From Deltaproteobacteria bacterium (GTDB taxonomy: Bacteria; Desulfobacterota; Binatia; DP-6), in contig VBLA01000446.1 of assembly GCA_005879245.1 (NCBI GenBank), forward strand, positions 1 to 5,802: a stretch of DNA of 5,802 nt. Direction: 5' to 3'. The notes under the pieces were generated by a model. It worked only from the letters and a program-made list of their open reading frames with translations, ran no database searches and had not been told where the DNA came from. Made by a program: the position numbers and the translations under genes. Position 1 is the stretch's first letter. Every line of letters begins with the position of its first letter. Of this stretch, positions 1-5,802 are shown piece by piece.

Positions 1-876
1 GCGGAGGTGCGCGCCGAGTATCTGACTGAGCGACGCGGGAAGAAGGTGGCGGTACTGGTTCCCCAGCGCGGCGACAAGCTCCGGCTCGTCGGGATGGCGC
101 ACGAGAACGCCCAGCAGAACTTCGTCGCCCGGCGCGACGCGGGCGCGCAGGCGGCGCGCATGGCAACCGAGCTACGGGCGCGCCTTCACCTCCGCGACGC
201 ACCGAAGCGGATCGAGTGTCTCGACATCGCGACCTTCCAGGGCCGGGAGACCGTCGGGTCGATCGTCGCCTTCGACGAAGGGGCACCAGCCAAGGCGGGC
301 TACCGCCACTACCGCATCCGCACGGTCGAGGGGACCGACGATTTCGCCGCGGTGGCCGAGGTGATCCGCCGGCGCTTCCGCGACGCGCGCGAGCACGGCG
401 GCCTGCCCGACCTGCTGGTGATCGACGGCGGGCTTGGTCAACTGGGCGCCGCCCGCGCCGTTCTCGAGGAGCTCGGGATCGCCGATCTCGAGGTGGTCGG
501 GCTGGCCAAGGAGCGGGTCGAGCGCGACCCGACGGCACGCGACATCCAGCGCCGCCCCGAGCGCGTGTTCCTGCCGGGGCGGAAGAATCCGGTCGTGTTG
601 AAGCCGAACTCGACCGCGCTCTTCCTCCTCCAGCGGGTGCGGGACGAGGCGCACCGCTTCGCCAACACGTACCACCAGAAGCTCAGGGACCGTGCCCGGC
701 TCGCCTCGCCGCTCGACGACATTCCCGGCGTCGGGCCCCGCCGACGGCGGGCGCTGCTCCGCCGCTTCGGCAGTCTCCGGCGAGTGGCAGCGGCGAGCGC
801 CGAGGAGCTCGCAACCGTTCCCGGCATCACGCTGACCCTGGCGGCGCAGATCAAGGGGCAGCTGGCGAGAGCGTAG
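1..876 (+). CDS. uvrC: UvrABC system protein C, C-terminal part (5' end outside the window)
   Basis: UvrC is the dual-incision endonuclease of nucleotide excision repair. It acts in the cytoplasm on the UvrB-damaged-DNA complex. The frame is open from base 1, so the gene starts upstream and 291 codons are visible; the family is usually about 600-650 residues. The GIY-YIG domain (3' incision) and the UvrB-binding UVR motif are outside the window. Visible here is the RNase H-like 5'-incision domain, with its Asp/Asp/His set: Asp in IECLDIA (223-225), Asp in LLVIDGG (424-426) and His in RDEAHRF (652-654). Next come two helix-hairpin-helix motifs at the C-terminus, DDIPGVGPRRR and TVPGITLTLAAQI, which bind DNA. 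The usual DIS(H/N)xQG is DIATFQG here, with the catalytic Asp kept. The frame looks intact to TAG at 874-876. comEC follows after 51 nt on the same strand, so co-transcription is plausible. Family assignment is secure. Confidence 0.97.
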   Translation, partial: AEVRAEYLTERRGKKVAVLVPQRGDKLRLVGMAHENAQQNFVARRDAGAQAARMATELRARLHLRDAPKRIECLDIATFQGRETVGSIVAFDEGAPAKAGYRHYRIRTVEGTDDFAAVAEVIRRRFRDAREHGGLPDLLVIDGGLGQLGAARAVLEELGIADLEVVGLAKERVERDPTARDIQRRPERVFLPGRKNPVVLKPNSTALFLLQRVRDEAHRFANTYHQKLRDRARLASPLDDIPGVGPRRRRALLRRFGSLRRVAAASAEELATVPGITLTLAAQIKGQLARA

Positions 877-912
877 CCGCGATCGACAGCCCCGCCCCGC
901 AGACGAAGGCAA

Positions 913-920
913 GAGGGGGG
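913..920 (+). promoter_or_regulatory. Ribosome-binding site of comEC
   Basis: The purine tract GAGGGGGG, continuing as AAGG to 924, lies 7 nt before the GTG at 928. It decides the comEC start. No ATG, GTG or TTG occurs in this frame between the uvrC stop (874-876) and 928. Later in-frame starts (TTG 940, GTG 949) are further from the tract and would cut into the first hydrophobic segment. No promoter is recognisable in the 51-nt gap, which suits read-through from uvrC. Confidence 0.55.
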
Positions 921-927
921 AAGGTGC

Positions 928-3012
928 GTGCGGGCGGGCTTGGCGGTTGTGACGGTAGCGGTCCTGGCGGGCGAGATGGCGGCGGCGGGGTGGCCGCTGC
1001 CCGTGACGGCACTCCTCACGGCGCCACTCGTGCCCGCGCTCCTCGCGCTCCCGAGGGGTCGGCAGCGGGCGGCGTGCGCATGGATGGCACTGGCGCTCGG
1101 CGCCGCCAGCGCGGGTGCGCTCCGCATGCGGGCCATCGTGACACCGGCGCTTCCGCCGACTCACGTGGCGCGTCTGCCGTTGCCCCTCCGCACCGCGGTG
1201 GTCGGACGGATCATGGAAGCGCCCGAACGCCACGATCGTCGGACGGTGCTGCTCGTCGACGTAGAGGCCGTGGGCCGCGGGATGGATCGGCGCCCCGCCA
1301 CCGGACGCATCCGCATCGCGGTCCGGGACGCGAAGCCCCACTGGCGGTACGGGGACCGCGTCGCGCTGGAGACCACGCTCCGGGCGCCACGGAACTTCGA
1401 AAACCCTGGCCGCTTCGACTACGTGGGGCACCTCGCCCGGCGGGGCATCTACGTGACCGGCTTCGTGTGGGATCGGGCGCTCATCCGGCGTCTGCCGGGA
1501 CGGATGAGCGGCCTCCGCGCTCGCCTCGAGCGTTGGAGAGCACGGCTCGGGAAGGCGATCGCCGCGACCGTCGCGTTGCCCGAGGGGCCGATCTTGCGAG
1601 CGCTCGTCGTGGGTGACGAAGGTGAGATCGAGGATGACCTCCGGGCGGCGTTCACGCGCGCCGGAGTGGTCCACGTCCTCTCCGTCTCGGGTCTGCACGT
1701 CGGGCTCGTGGCGGCGATCGCCTTCGCGATCGCCCGCTGGCTCCTCGCGCGGAACACCCGGCTTCTCCTCGCGACCGACGTCGACCGGCTGGCCGGCGTG
1801 GTGAGCCTCGTGCCCGTCGCGCTCTATACCGCGCTCGCCGGATTCGGCGTCGCGACGCTCCGTTCCGCGCTCATGGTGACCGCGGCGGTGCTGGCGGCGC
1901 TCCTCGGCCGCGTTGCCGACGTGCTCCGCACGCTCGGGCTGGCAGCTCTCGTCCTGGCCCTCGTCTGGCCGGGCGCTCCGCTCGAGATCGCCTTCCAGCT
2001 CTCCTTCACGTCGGTCCTGGCGATCGTCTGCGGGACGGGGCGGCTCGGGCGCGGGCGCAACCGTCGTGCGCGTCTTGCCAGCTTCGCGCTGGTCTCGCCC
2101 TGTGCGCTCCTCGGAACGGCGCCGCTCACGGCCTTTCACTTCCACCAGGTGTCGCTGATCGGCGTCGTGGCGAACCCGCTCGTCGTCCCGATCTTCGGAT
2201 CGCTAGTCGTCGTCCCCGGGCTGACGGCGGCGCTGCTCGAGCCCTTCGCGCCCCAGCTGGCGGGCGTGCTCTTTCGGCTCGCCGGCGTGTTGCTCCACCC
2301 CGGCATCGTTCTCGTGCGCGCGCTCGCCAGGCCGGCCTGGGCGGCGGTCGACGTCCCCATCCCGACCATCCTCGAACTCGCGCTCATCTATGGCGTGCTC
2401 GGGAGCCTCCTCGTCCTTCGCCGCCGCGCTGGACGGTTCCTCTTCGCCGTGGCACTGGCCGGTCTCGTCGCGGACGTGGCGTGCTGGGCTCACGAACGCT
2501 TCGCGCCAGGCAGCTTGCGCGTCACGTTCCTCGACGTCGGACAGGGGGACGCGGCGGTGGTCGAGCTACCAGACGGACGGGTGATCGTGGTGGATGCGGG
2601 GGGTTTTCCGGGCGGCGACTTCGACACCGGCGCGGCCGTCGTCGGCCCCTTCCTCTGGTCACGGAAGATCCTCCGCGTCGACGCGCTCGTGATGACGCAC
2701 GCCCATCCAGACCACTCGGGCGGTCTCCCGTATCTCCTCGATCATCATCGCCCGCGCGAGTTCTGGTGGACGGGAATCCCCGGAGAGGGAGTAGCGTGGC
2801 GACGCCTCGAGGTCGCCATCGCCCAGAGTCACACGCCTGTACGGGTGCTGGCCGACGGCGCGCCACTCCCCACCTTTGCCGGCCCCGGAGCGGTACTCCA
2901 TCCCCCGGCCGACGGTGCGCCACGATCGCTGAACGACTCCTCGCTGACGCCGGAAGCCGGACGTCGAGCCATCCGGCGTTTCTCGCCGCCGTCTCACCGG
3001 CGGTCGCGGTGA
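928..3012 (+). CDS. comEC: ComEC/Rec2 family DNA-uptake channel, frame broken in the MBL domain
   Basis: ComEC is the inner-membrane channel that carries single-stranded DNA into the cytoplasm during natural transformation; its C-terminal MBL-like domain is thought to degrade the non-transported strand. The 694-codon frame shows an N-terminal hydrophobic region (about 3-66), then an OB-fold-like DUF4131 region (about 85-185, with NPGRFDY and HLARRGI). The Competence domain (about 220-500) has many hydrophobic segments and the signature HVLSVSGLHVGL (249-260). The MBL domain starts near 530 with DVGQGD (536-541), DAGG (556-559) and HAHPDH (591-596). Homology stops after NDSSL (669-673). The last 21 residues, to TGA at 3010-3012, are Arg/Pro-rich and unlike the family. 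The real end of the domain continues in another frame (2952-3215). The MBL segment with the TGD and HHG motifs is missing, so nuclease activity is probably lost even if the channel part is made. The lesion could be genuine or an assembly error. Confidence 0.9.
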   Translation: MRAGLAVVTVAVLAGEMAAAGWPLPVTALLTAPLVPALLALPRGRQRAACAWMALALGAASAGALRMRAIVTPALPPTHVARLPLPLRTAVVGRIMEAPERHDRRTVLLVDVEAVGRGMDRRPATGRIRIAVRDAKPHWRYGDRVALETTLRAPRNFENPGRFDYVGHLARRGIYVTGFVWDRALIRRLPGRMSGLRARLERWRARLGKAIAATVALPEGPILRALVVGDEGEIEDDLRAAFTRAGVVHVLSVSGLHVGLVAAIAFAIARWLLARNTRLLLATDVDRLAGVVSLVPVALYTALAGFGVATLRSALMVTAAVLAALLGRVADVLRTLGLAALVLALVWPGAPLEIAFQLSFTSVLAIVCGTGRLGRGRNRRARLASFALVSPCALLGTAPLTAFHFHQVSLIGVVANPLVVPIFGSLVVVPGLTAALLEPFAPQLAGVLFRLAGVLLHPGIVLVRALARPAWAAVDVPIPTILELALIYGVLGSLLVLRRRAGRFLFAVALAGLVADVACWAHERFAPGSLRVTFLDVGQGDAAVVELPDGRVIVVDAGGFPGGDFDTGAAVVGPFLWSRKILRVDALVMTHAHPDHSGGLPYLLDHHRPREFWWTGIPGEGVAWRRLEVAIAQSHTPVRVLADGAPLPTFAGPGAVLHPPADGAPRSLNDSSLTPEAGRRAIRRFSPPSHRRSR
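2944..2954 (+). other. Deletion/frameshift junction inside comEC
   Basis: Frame 1 matches ComEC up to the Leu codon at 2944-2946 (NDSSL). From the Gly codon at 2952-2954, frame 3 matches ComEC again (GSRTSS, which normally follows HH as HHGSxTSS). Typical family members, from memory, have about 40-45 residues between these motifs, covering a beta-strand, the TGD motif and ADVLKVPHH. Here nothing lies between them. Moving from codon phase 1 to phase 3 by a loss requires a deletion whose length is 1 modulo 3. The breakpoint lies within about 2947-2951. The position comes from motif reading; the size is an estimate from family knowledge. Confidence 0.8.
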
Positions 3013-3215
3013 TGTCGGTCGGCGCCGACAACCGCTACCACCTGCCGGCGCCGGAGGTCGAGGCGCGCTACCTCGCGCGCGGCACCTGTCTCCTCCGCAC
3101 CGATCGGTGCGGGGCGGTGACGGTCGAGATCGACGGCCGGCAGCTTCGCGTGCACGCGATGCGCCCGAGCTGCGGGTGCCCAGCTGCGACCGCGGAGCGG
3201 GCGGCGGCGCCGTGA
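2952..3215 (+). pseudogene. comEC: Out-of-frame C-terminal remnant of ComEC (end of the MBL domain)
   Basis: Read in the third forward frame, this stretch gives 87 residues and a TGA at 3213-3215. It contains the expected ComEC ending: GSRTSSHPAFLAAV, then PAVAVMSVGADNRY, PEVEARYLARG, LLRTDRCGAVTVEIDGRQ and a short tail with Cys-Gly-Cys (3171-3179). It has no start codon or ribosome-binding site of its own at the junction, so it is the displaced 3' end of the gene at 928. Two departures from the family are visible: the HH before GSRTSS is lost, and the usual NxYGHPHPEV is NRYHLPAPEV (3030-3059). An ATG at 3012 overlaps the stop of the broken frame (TGATG) and could in principle restart a 67-residue peptide, but that would not restore the enzyme. 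Confidence 0.8.
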
Positions 3216-3225
3216 TCAGCACCCG

Positions 3226-3252
3226 ACGGGCTGCGGACTACACAGCCCCCGT
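3226..3252. terminator. Possible weak bidirectional hairpin between convergent genes
   Basis: GGGCTG at 3228-3233 pairs with CAGCCC at 3243-3248 around a 9-nt loop. The outer ACG (3226-3228) and CGT (3250-3252) can extend the stem if bases are bulged. It sits where the comEC remnant (stop 3213-3215) and the response regulator (stop 3238-3240, inside the loop) converge. There is no T-run on either side, so it is not a classical intrinsic terminator. In GC-rich sequence a 6-bp stem can arise by chance. Confidence 0.2.
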
Positions 3253-3912
3253 GAGGCCGTGCCGGAGCGCGTACATGACGAGGCCGACCCGGTCCCGGAC
3301 GCCCAGTTTCTGAAAGATGTTCGTCAGGTGGGTCTTCACGGTGCGTTCACTGATGCTGAGCGTCGCGCCGACCTCGCGGTTCTTCTGTCCCGTCGCCACC
3401 AGCTTGACGATCTCGCGCTCCCGTTCCGTCAGACCATTCTCGTCACGCGCGCTGACCGCGGCGCTGTCCGGGCCGAGCTGGGCGAGCTCCTCGACCAGCG
3501 TGCCCGTCATCCGGGCATCGACCCACACCTGGCCGGCGCGAACCGTATGGATCGCCTGCATGAGAGTCTGGCGCGCCGAGTCCTTCAGGACGACACCCTT
3601 GGCGCCCAGCCGGAAGGCACGCACGTGCTCCTCCTTCTCGTCCGAGGCGGTGAGGACGAGAACCTGCGTGCGTGGACTGATGCGGAGGACGGCCGGGATC
3701 GCGTCGAGGCCGCTCCCCTGGGGCATGCGGATGTCCAGGAGGAGGACGTCGGGCTTCGTCTGCCAGACGAGCTCCACGATGTCCTCGGCGTTCTCCGCGT
3801 CGGCCACCACCTCGATGTCCTCTTCCATCTCGAGGATGGTCCGGAGCCCCTCGCGGAAGAGCGTGTGGTCGTCGACGATCACGATGCGGCACTTCGGGCG
3901 GACCAAATTCAT
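3238..3912 (-). CDS. NarL/FixJ-family response regulator (REC plus LuxR-type HTH)
   Basis: This 224-residue protein has the usual length for the family. It is a cytoplasmic transcription regulator activated by phosphotransfer from a sensor kinase. The receiver domain (about 8-125) has the acidic pair Asp14-Asp15, the phospho-acceptor Asp60 in LLLDIRMP, the switch Thr88 in LVLTAS and Lys110 in VVLKDS, so all key residues are present. A variable linker (about 135-158) leads to a LuxR/GerE-type HTH (about 160-222) with LTEREREIVKLVA and the recognition-helix region SISERTVKTHLTNIF. The start is ATG 3912-3910: GGAGG lies 8 nt upstream and homology begins directly after it. The frame is open further upstream but only as kinase shadow. 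ATG overlaps the kinase stop as ATGA, which indicates translational coupling and a cognate pair. The target genes and the signal cannot be told from the sequence. Confidence 0.96.
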   Translation of the reverse strand: MNLVRPKCRIVIVDDHTLFREGLRTILEMEEDIEVVADAENAEDIVELVWQTKPDVLLLDIRMPQGSGLDAIPAVLRISPRTQVLVLTASDEKEEHVRAFRLGAKGVVLKDSARQTLMQAIHTVRAGQVWVDARMTGTLVEELAQLGPDSAAVSARDENGLTEREREIVKLVATGQKNREVGATLSISERTVKTHLTNIFQKLGVRDRVGLVMYALRHGLTGAV

Positions 3913-5786
3913 GCTGACATCCTCCGATTGAGACTCTGACGGCCACCCTGCCCGCCGCTCGGGACGAGGATCGAGATCTCGGTGCCTCGCCCCGGACTGG
4001 TCCAAACGGCGAGCGAGCCGCCGAGGGCGGCCGTCCGCTCGCGGATCGACCACGGCGCGGCCTCCGGAGCGAGGAAGCCGTCGGTATCGACCGCCGCGGC
4101 GCGGTCGACGAATCCCGTCCCGTTGTCGCGGACGACGAGATAGGTGTGCGACGGGGAGGTCCCGAGCTTGATCACGGCGCTGGTCGCCCGCCCATGCCGG
4201 ACCGCGTTGCGCAGGGCCTCGCGCGCGATCTGAGCGAGCTCGTGGGTCGTCGTCGCCGGAAGCGTCACCTCGCTGGTGGAGCGGGCCAGCTCCACGCGGA
4301 TCCCCTCGCGGACCGAGAACTCCGCCGTCAACCGCTCGAGCATGGACCAGAGATCGGCGCCATCCCGACTCGGGGTGCGGAGCACCGTCAGGTAGCGACG
4401 GACCTCGCGATAGCCACGGGCAACCGCCTCGTGGAGCTCCTCGAGCTCGTGCGGAATGCGGGCGGGGTCGCGCTGGAGCAGGAGCTTGCACGCCTCGATC
4501 CGCAGGTCCAGACCCGCGAGTGATTGTATGAAGCCGTCGTGCAGATCACGCGCGATGCGGGCTCGTTCCTCGAACACGGCCACCTCCTCGGCCATGCCCT
4601 GGAGGCGAACCGTCTCGAACCCTGCCGCGGCCTGGCCGACCAGGAGCAGCAGGAAGTCGAGATCGTCGCGTGTGAATTTGTCCCCTGCCGCTCGAGTGAT
4701 GAGCGCCCGACCCCGGAGCTCGCGCTGGATCAGCACGGGTGCCGCCAGCACCACCTGGGCGGAGTCGTCGCCGAACGCCGCCAGGTCCGGCGAGATGGGC
4801 TTGCGGGTGAGCTGGCCGGTCAGGACGTCGGAGCAGAGGGCCATGCCCGTGCCGGCCCGTAGCTCGTTGGCGACGAACCCTTCGGTGGGGGCAGCGAACG
4901 GCAGGGGAAGCGGGTCGGCCTCGGTGATGCGGAGGGCGAGGCGGCTCGGCTTGCCCCGCCGGGTGACATCCCAGGTGAAGTAGCGACCGCTTTCCGGGTC
5001 GCGCAGGATGAGCAGCGCCCGCCTCGCCTCGAAGTGATCGAGGGCGCGGCGCATGACGCGGACGAGGCCGGCCCCCGGCGGCCGCTTGCGGCGAAACGCG
5101 GCCGGGAGCTCCACCATGAGGCCGAGCCGCCGCTTCGAGCGCCGTTCGTGCTCGCCCGGGTACCCGATCAGGTAGCCGAGGACGAGGAGGTAGATCGGGC
5201 GCACGAGATGCGCGCGGCGGATGGTGAGGGCCTCGGCCGAGACCCATTGGCTCGCAAGCAGGGCCGCCGGGTACGAGAGGGCGAGGATGATCGTGACCGT
5301 GAGCGTGGCGCGGAGCCCCCACCGCATGCTGACGCTCGAGATGACGAAGACGTGGAGCAGGAAGAACGGACTCGTGCCGCGCTCGGTGAACATGCTGATG
5401 AGCGTCACCCAGATCACGTCGGCGGCCGCCGAGTAGGGGCCGATGTGAGGCGGCCCGGCGATCGCCGTCCGGAAGGGTGCCGGCTCCTGGCGAACGTACT
5501 CGCCGCGCACGAGGGCGAAGACCACCGCGCTGTAAAGTGCGTAGGCGGTGAGGATGGCGTATGCGAGGTTCGGGCTGAAGGAGGGCTGGTGGGGATCGAC
5601 CATCACCACCAGCAGCGTCGCCGTCGCCAGCAACACGCGAGAAAGGGCGATGATCTTCTCGGTCCGCGAGAAGGCCTCGAGCGGCGCGACCCGGCGCGCG
5701 CCGCCCGGCGCGCCGGCGGGGAGGGCAGAGGAGGGTGGTTGCATCCGGAGTGTCGGCGACGGAAGGGGCAGCAACCAATGTGCCAT
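3909..5786 (-). CDS. Membrane-bound sensor histidine kinase, GAF-like plus HisKA_3/HATPase_c
   Basis: A NarX/DegS-type sensor kinase of 625 residues, expected in the inner membrane. After a Pro/Ala/Gly-rich N-terminus (1-38) come about six hydrophobic segments, roughly 44-63, 74-93, 120-133, 138-153, 157-178 and 194-209. A soluble region (about 235-395) has the size and layout of a GAF domain, probably the input or relay module. The HisKA_3 dimerisation domain (about 403-470) has the phospho-acceptor His416 in ARDLHDG. HDGFIQ fits the HDxxxQ pattern linked to phosphatase activity in this family, so the kinase may also dephosphorylate its partner. HATPase_c (about 510-610) has the N-box EALRNAVRH (Asn527), DNGTGF (554-559), IRERTAALGG and SPGRGTEISI. 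Its TGA overlaps the regulator ATG. The start is uncertain: ATG 5786 has only a weak GCGGGG upstream, and ATG 5744 (Met15) has no clear site. The signal is unknown. Confidence 0.94.
   Translation of the reverse strand: MAHWLLPLPSPTLRMQPPSSALPAGAPGGARRVAPLEAFSRTEKIIALSRVLLATATLLVVMVDPHQPSFSPNLAYAILTAYALYSAVVFALVRGEYVRQEPAPFRTAIAGPPHIGPYSAAADVIWVTLISMFTERGTSPFFLLHVFVISSVSMRWGLRATLTVTIILALSYPAALLASQWVSAEALTIRRAHLVRPIYLLVLGYLIGYPGEHERRSKRRLGLMVELPAAFRRKRPPGAGLVRVMRRALDHFEARRALLILRDPESGRYFTWDVTRRGKPSRLALRITEADPLPLPFAAPTEGFVANELRAGTGMALCSDVLTGQLTRKPISPDLAAFGDDSAQVVLAAPVLIQRELRGRALITRAAGDKFTRDDLDFLLLLVGQAAAGFETVRLQGMAEEVAVFEERARIARDLHDGFIQSLAGLDLRIEACKLLLQRDPARIPHELEELHEAVARGYREVRRYLTVLRTPSRDGADLWSMLERLTAEFSVREGIRVELARSTSEVTLPATTTHELAQIAREALRNAVRHGRATSAVIKLGTSPSHTYLVVRDNGTGFVDRAAAVDTDGFLAPEAAPWSIRERTAALGGSLAVWTSPGRGTEISILVPSGGQGGRQSLNRRMSA
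3921..3925 (-). promoter_or_regulatory. Ribosome-binding site of the response regulator, inside the kinase gene
   Basis: Read on the minus strand, GGAGG lies 8 nt before the ATG at 3912. It is a near-perfect Shine-Dalgarno sequence, located within the last codons of the kinase. It fixes the start of the regulator and rules out the longer upstream reading. With the ATGA overlap, it indicates that the regulator is made from the same message as the kinase. Confidence 0.8.
5690..5721. repeat. All-G/C tract with two adjacent 12-bp palindromes
   Basis: These 32 bases contain no A or T. They include two perfect self-complementary 12-mers, CGGCGCGCGCCG (5692-5703) and CCGGCGCGCCGG (5705-5716), separated by one base. 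They lie within kinase codons about 22-33, which encode the Pro/Ala/Gly/Arg-rich N-terminal stretch before the first membrane segment. They could form hairpins in the mRNA near the 5' end of the coding region. No function is evident, and such tracts are expected at this GC content. Confidence 0.4.
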
Positions 5787-5802
5787 GCCCCGCTGCGTCC
5801 CG

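Noticed and set aside
7..9. GTG at 7 as the start of a short uvrC-like gene
   Set aside because: The frame is open to base 1, and the protein lacks the N-terminal half of UvrC. The gene is cut by the window edge.
216..1616. 466-codon plus-strand frame overlapping the end of uvrC and the start of comEC
   Set aside because: It is an out-of-frame shadow, rich in Arg/Gly/Ala/Pro, running across the uvrC stop and comEC start with no motif.
172..2145. 657-codon open frame on the minus strand across uvrC and comEC
   Set aside because: It is antisense to two clearly recognisable genes. Its product is dominated by Arg, Glu, Pro and Gly with no domain motif, as expected for a shadow frame in GC-rich coding DNA.
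2941..3012. Programmed frameshifting in comEC
   Set aside because: No slippery run is seen at the junction, and a phase change alone would not supply the missing TGD and HHG segment. A deletion or assembly error explains both.
2481..3215. A separate 244-codon gene in frame 3
   Set aside because: Only the part after about 2952 shows homology, and that part is the displaced end of ComEC. The earlier part is shadow over the intact MBL motifs in frame 1.
3259..3939. Plus-strand frame of 226 codons antisense to the response regulator
   Set aside because: It is the complement of a gene with all receiver and HTH motifs. It has no motif of its own and no evident ribosome-binding site.
3238..4491. 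A 417-codon version of the response regulator with a long N-terminal extension
   Set aside because: The extra 193 residues overlap the kinase catalytic domain in another frame and have no motif. GGAGG plus ATG at 3912 gives a normal 224-residue regulator.
4546..5778. 410-codon minus-strand frame within the kinase gene
   Set aside because: It is a shadow, His/Arg/Pro-rich, overlapping the kinase membrane and GAF-like regions in another phase.

Overview
The window is 5.8 kb of very GC-rich, gene-dense bacterial chromosome. It holds parts of two gene clusters that run towards each other. The UvrC fragment carries a 'VERDP...RVFLPGRKNPVVL' segment that I associate from memory with delta-proteobacterial-type and related soil or sediment lineages. 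The other genes are broadly distributed, so the organism cannot be placed beyond a high-GC, probably Gram-negative bacterium. No mobile element, CRISPR array, tRNA, rRNA or phage gene is visible.

Plus strand, 1-3215. The window opens inside uvrC (C-terminal half: RNase H-like endonuclease and tandem HhH domains). After a 51-nt gap comes comEC/rec2, which encodes the DNA-uptake channel. The comEC reading frame is damaged. The N-terminal domain, the competence channel and the first half of the C-terminal metallo-beta-lactamase (MBL) domain read from 928. At about 2947-2951 roughly 40 codons of the MBL core are missing, and the rest of the domain continues in another frame to 3215. This is either a real deletion (a pseudogene or a strain-specific truncation) or an assembly error. 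It is the most noteworthy observation here.

Minus strand, 5786-3238. A two-component system is encoded by a membrane-bound HisKA_3 sensor histidine kinase with a GAF-like domain, followed by a NarL/FixJ-type (LuxR-HTH) response regulator. Their stop and start codons overlap as ATGA, and a strong GGAGG ribosome-binding site lies inside the end of the kinase gene, so the two are very probably co-translated as a cognate pair. The kinase promoter lies beyond the window edge.

The two clusters converge with only 22 nt between the comEC remnant stop and the regulator stop. A small imperfect hairpin lies there. No stretch longer than 51 nt lacks a gene. Nothing in the sequence links the two-component system functionally to competence or repair. 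I did not find a convincing previously undescribed system: apart from the comEC lesion, these are ordinary housekeeping and regulatory genes.
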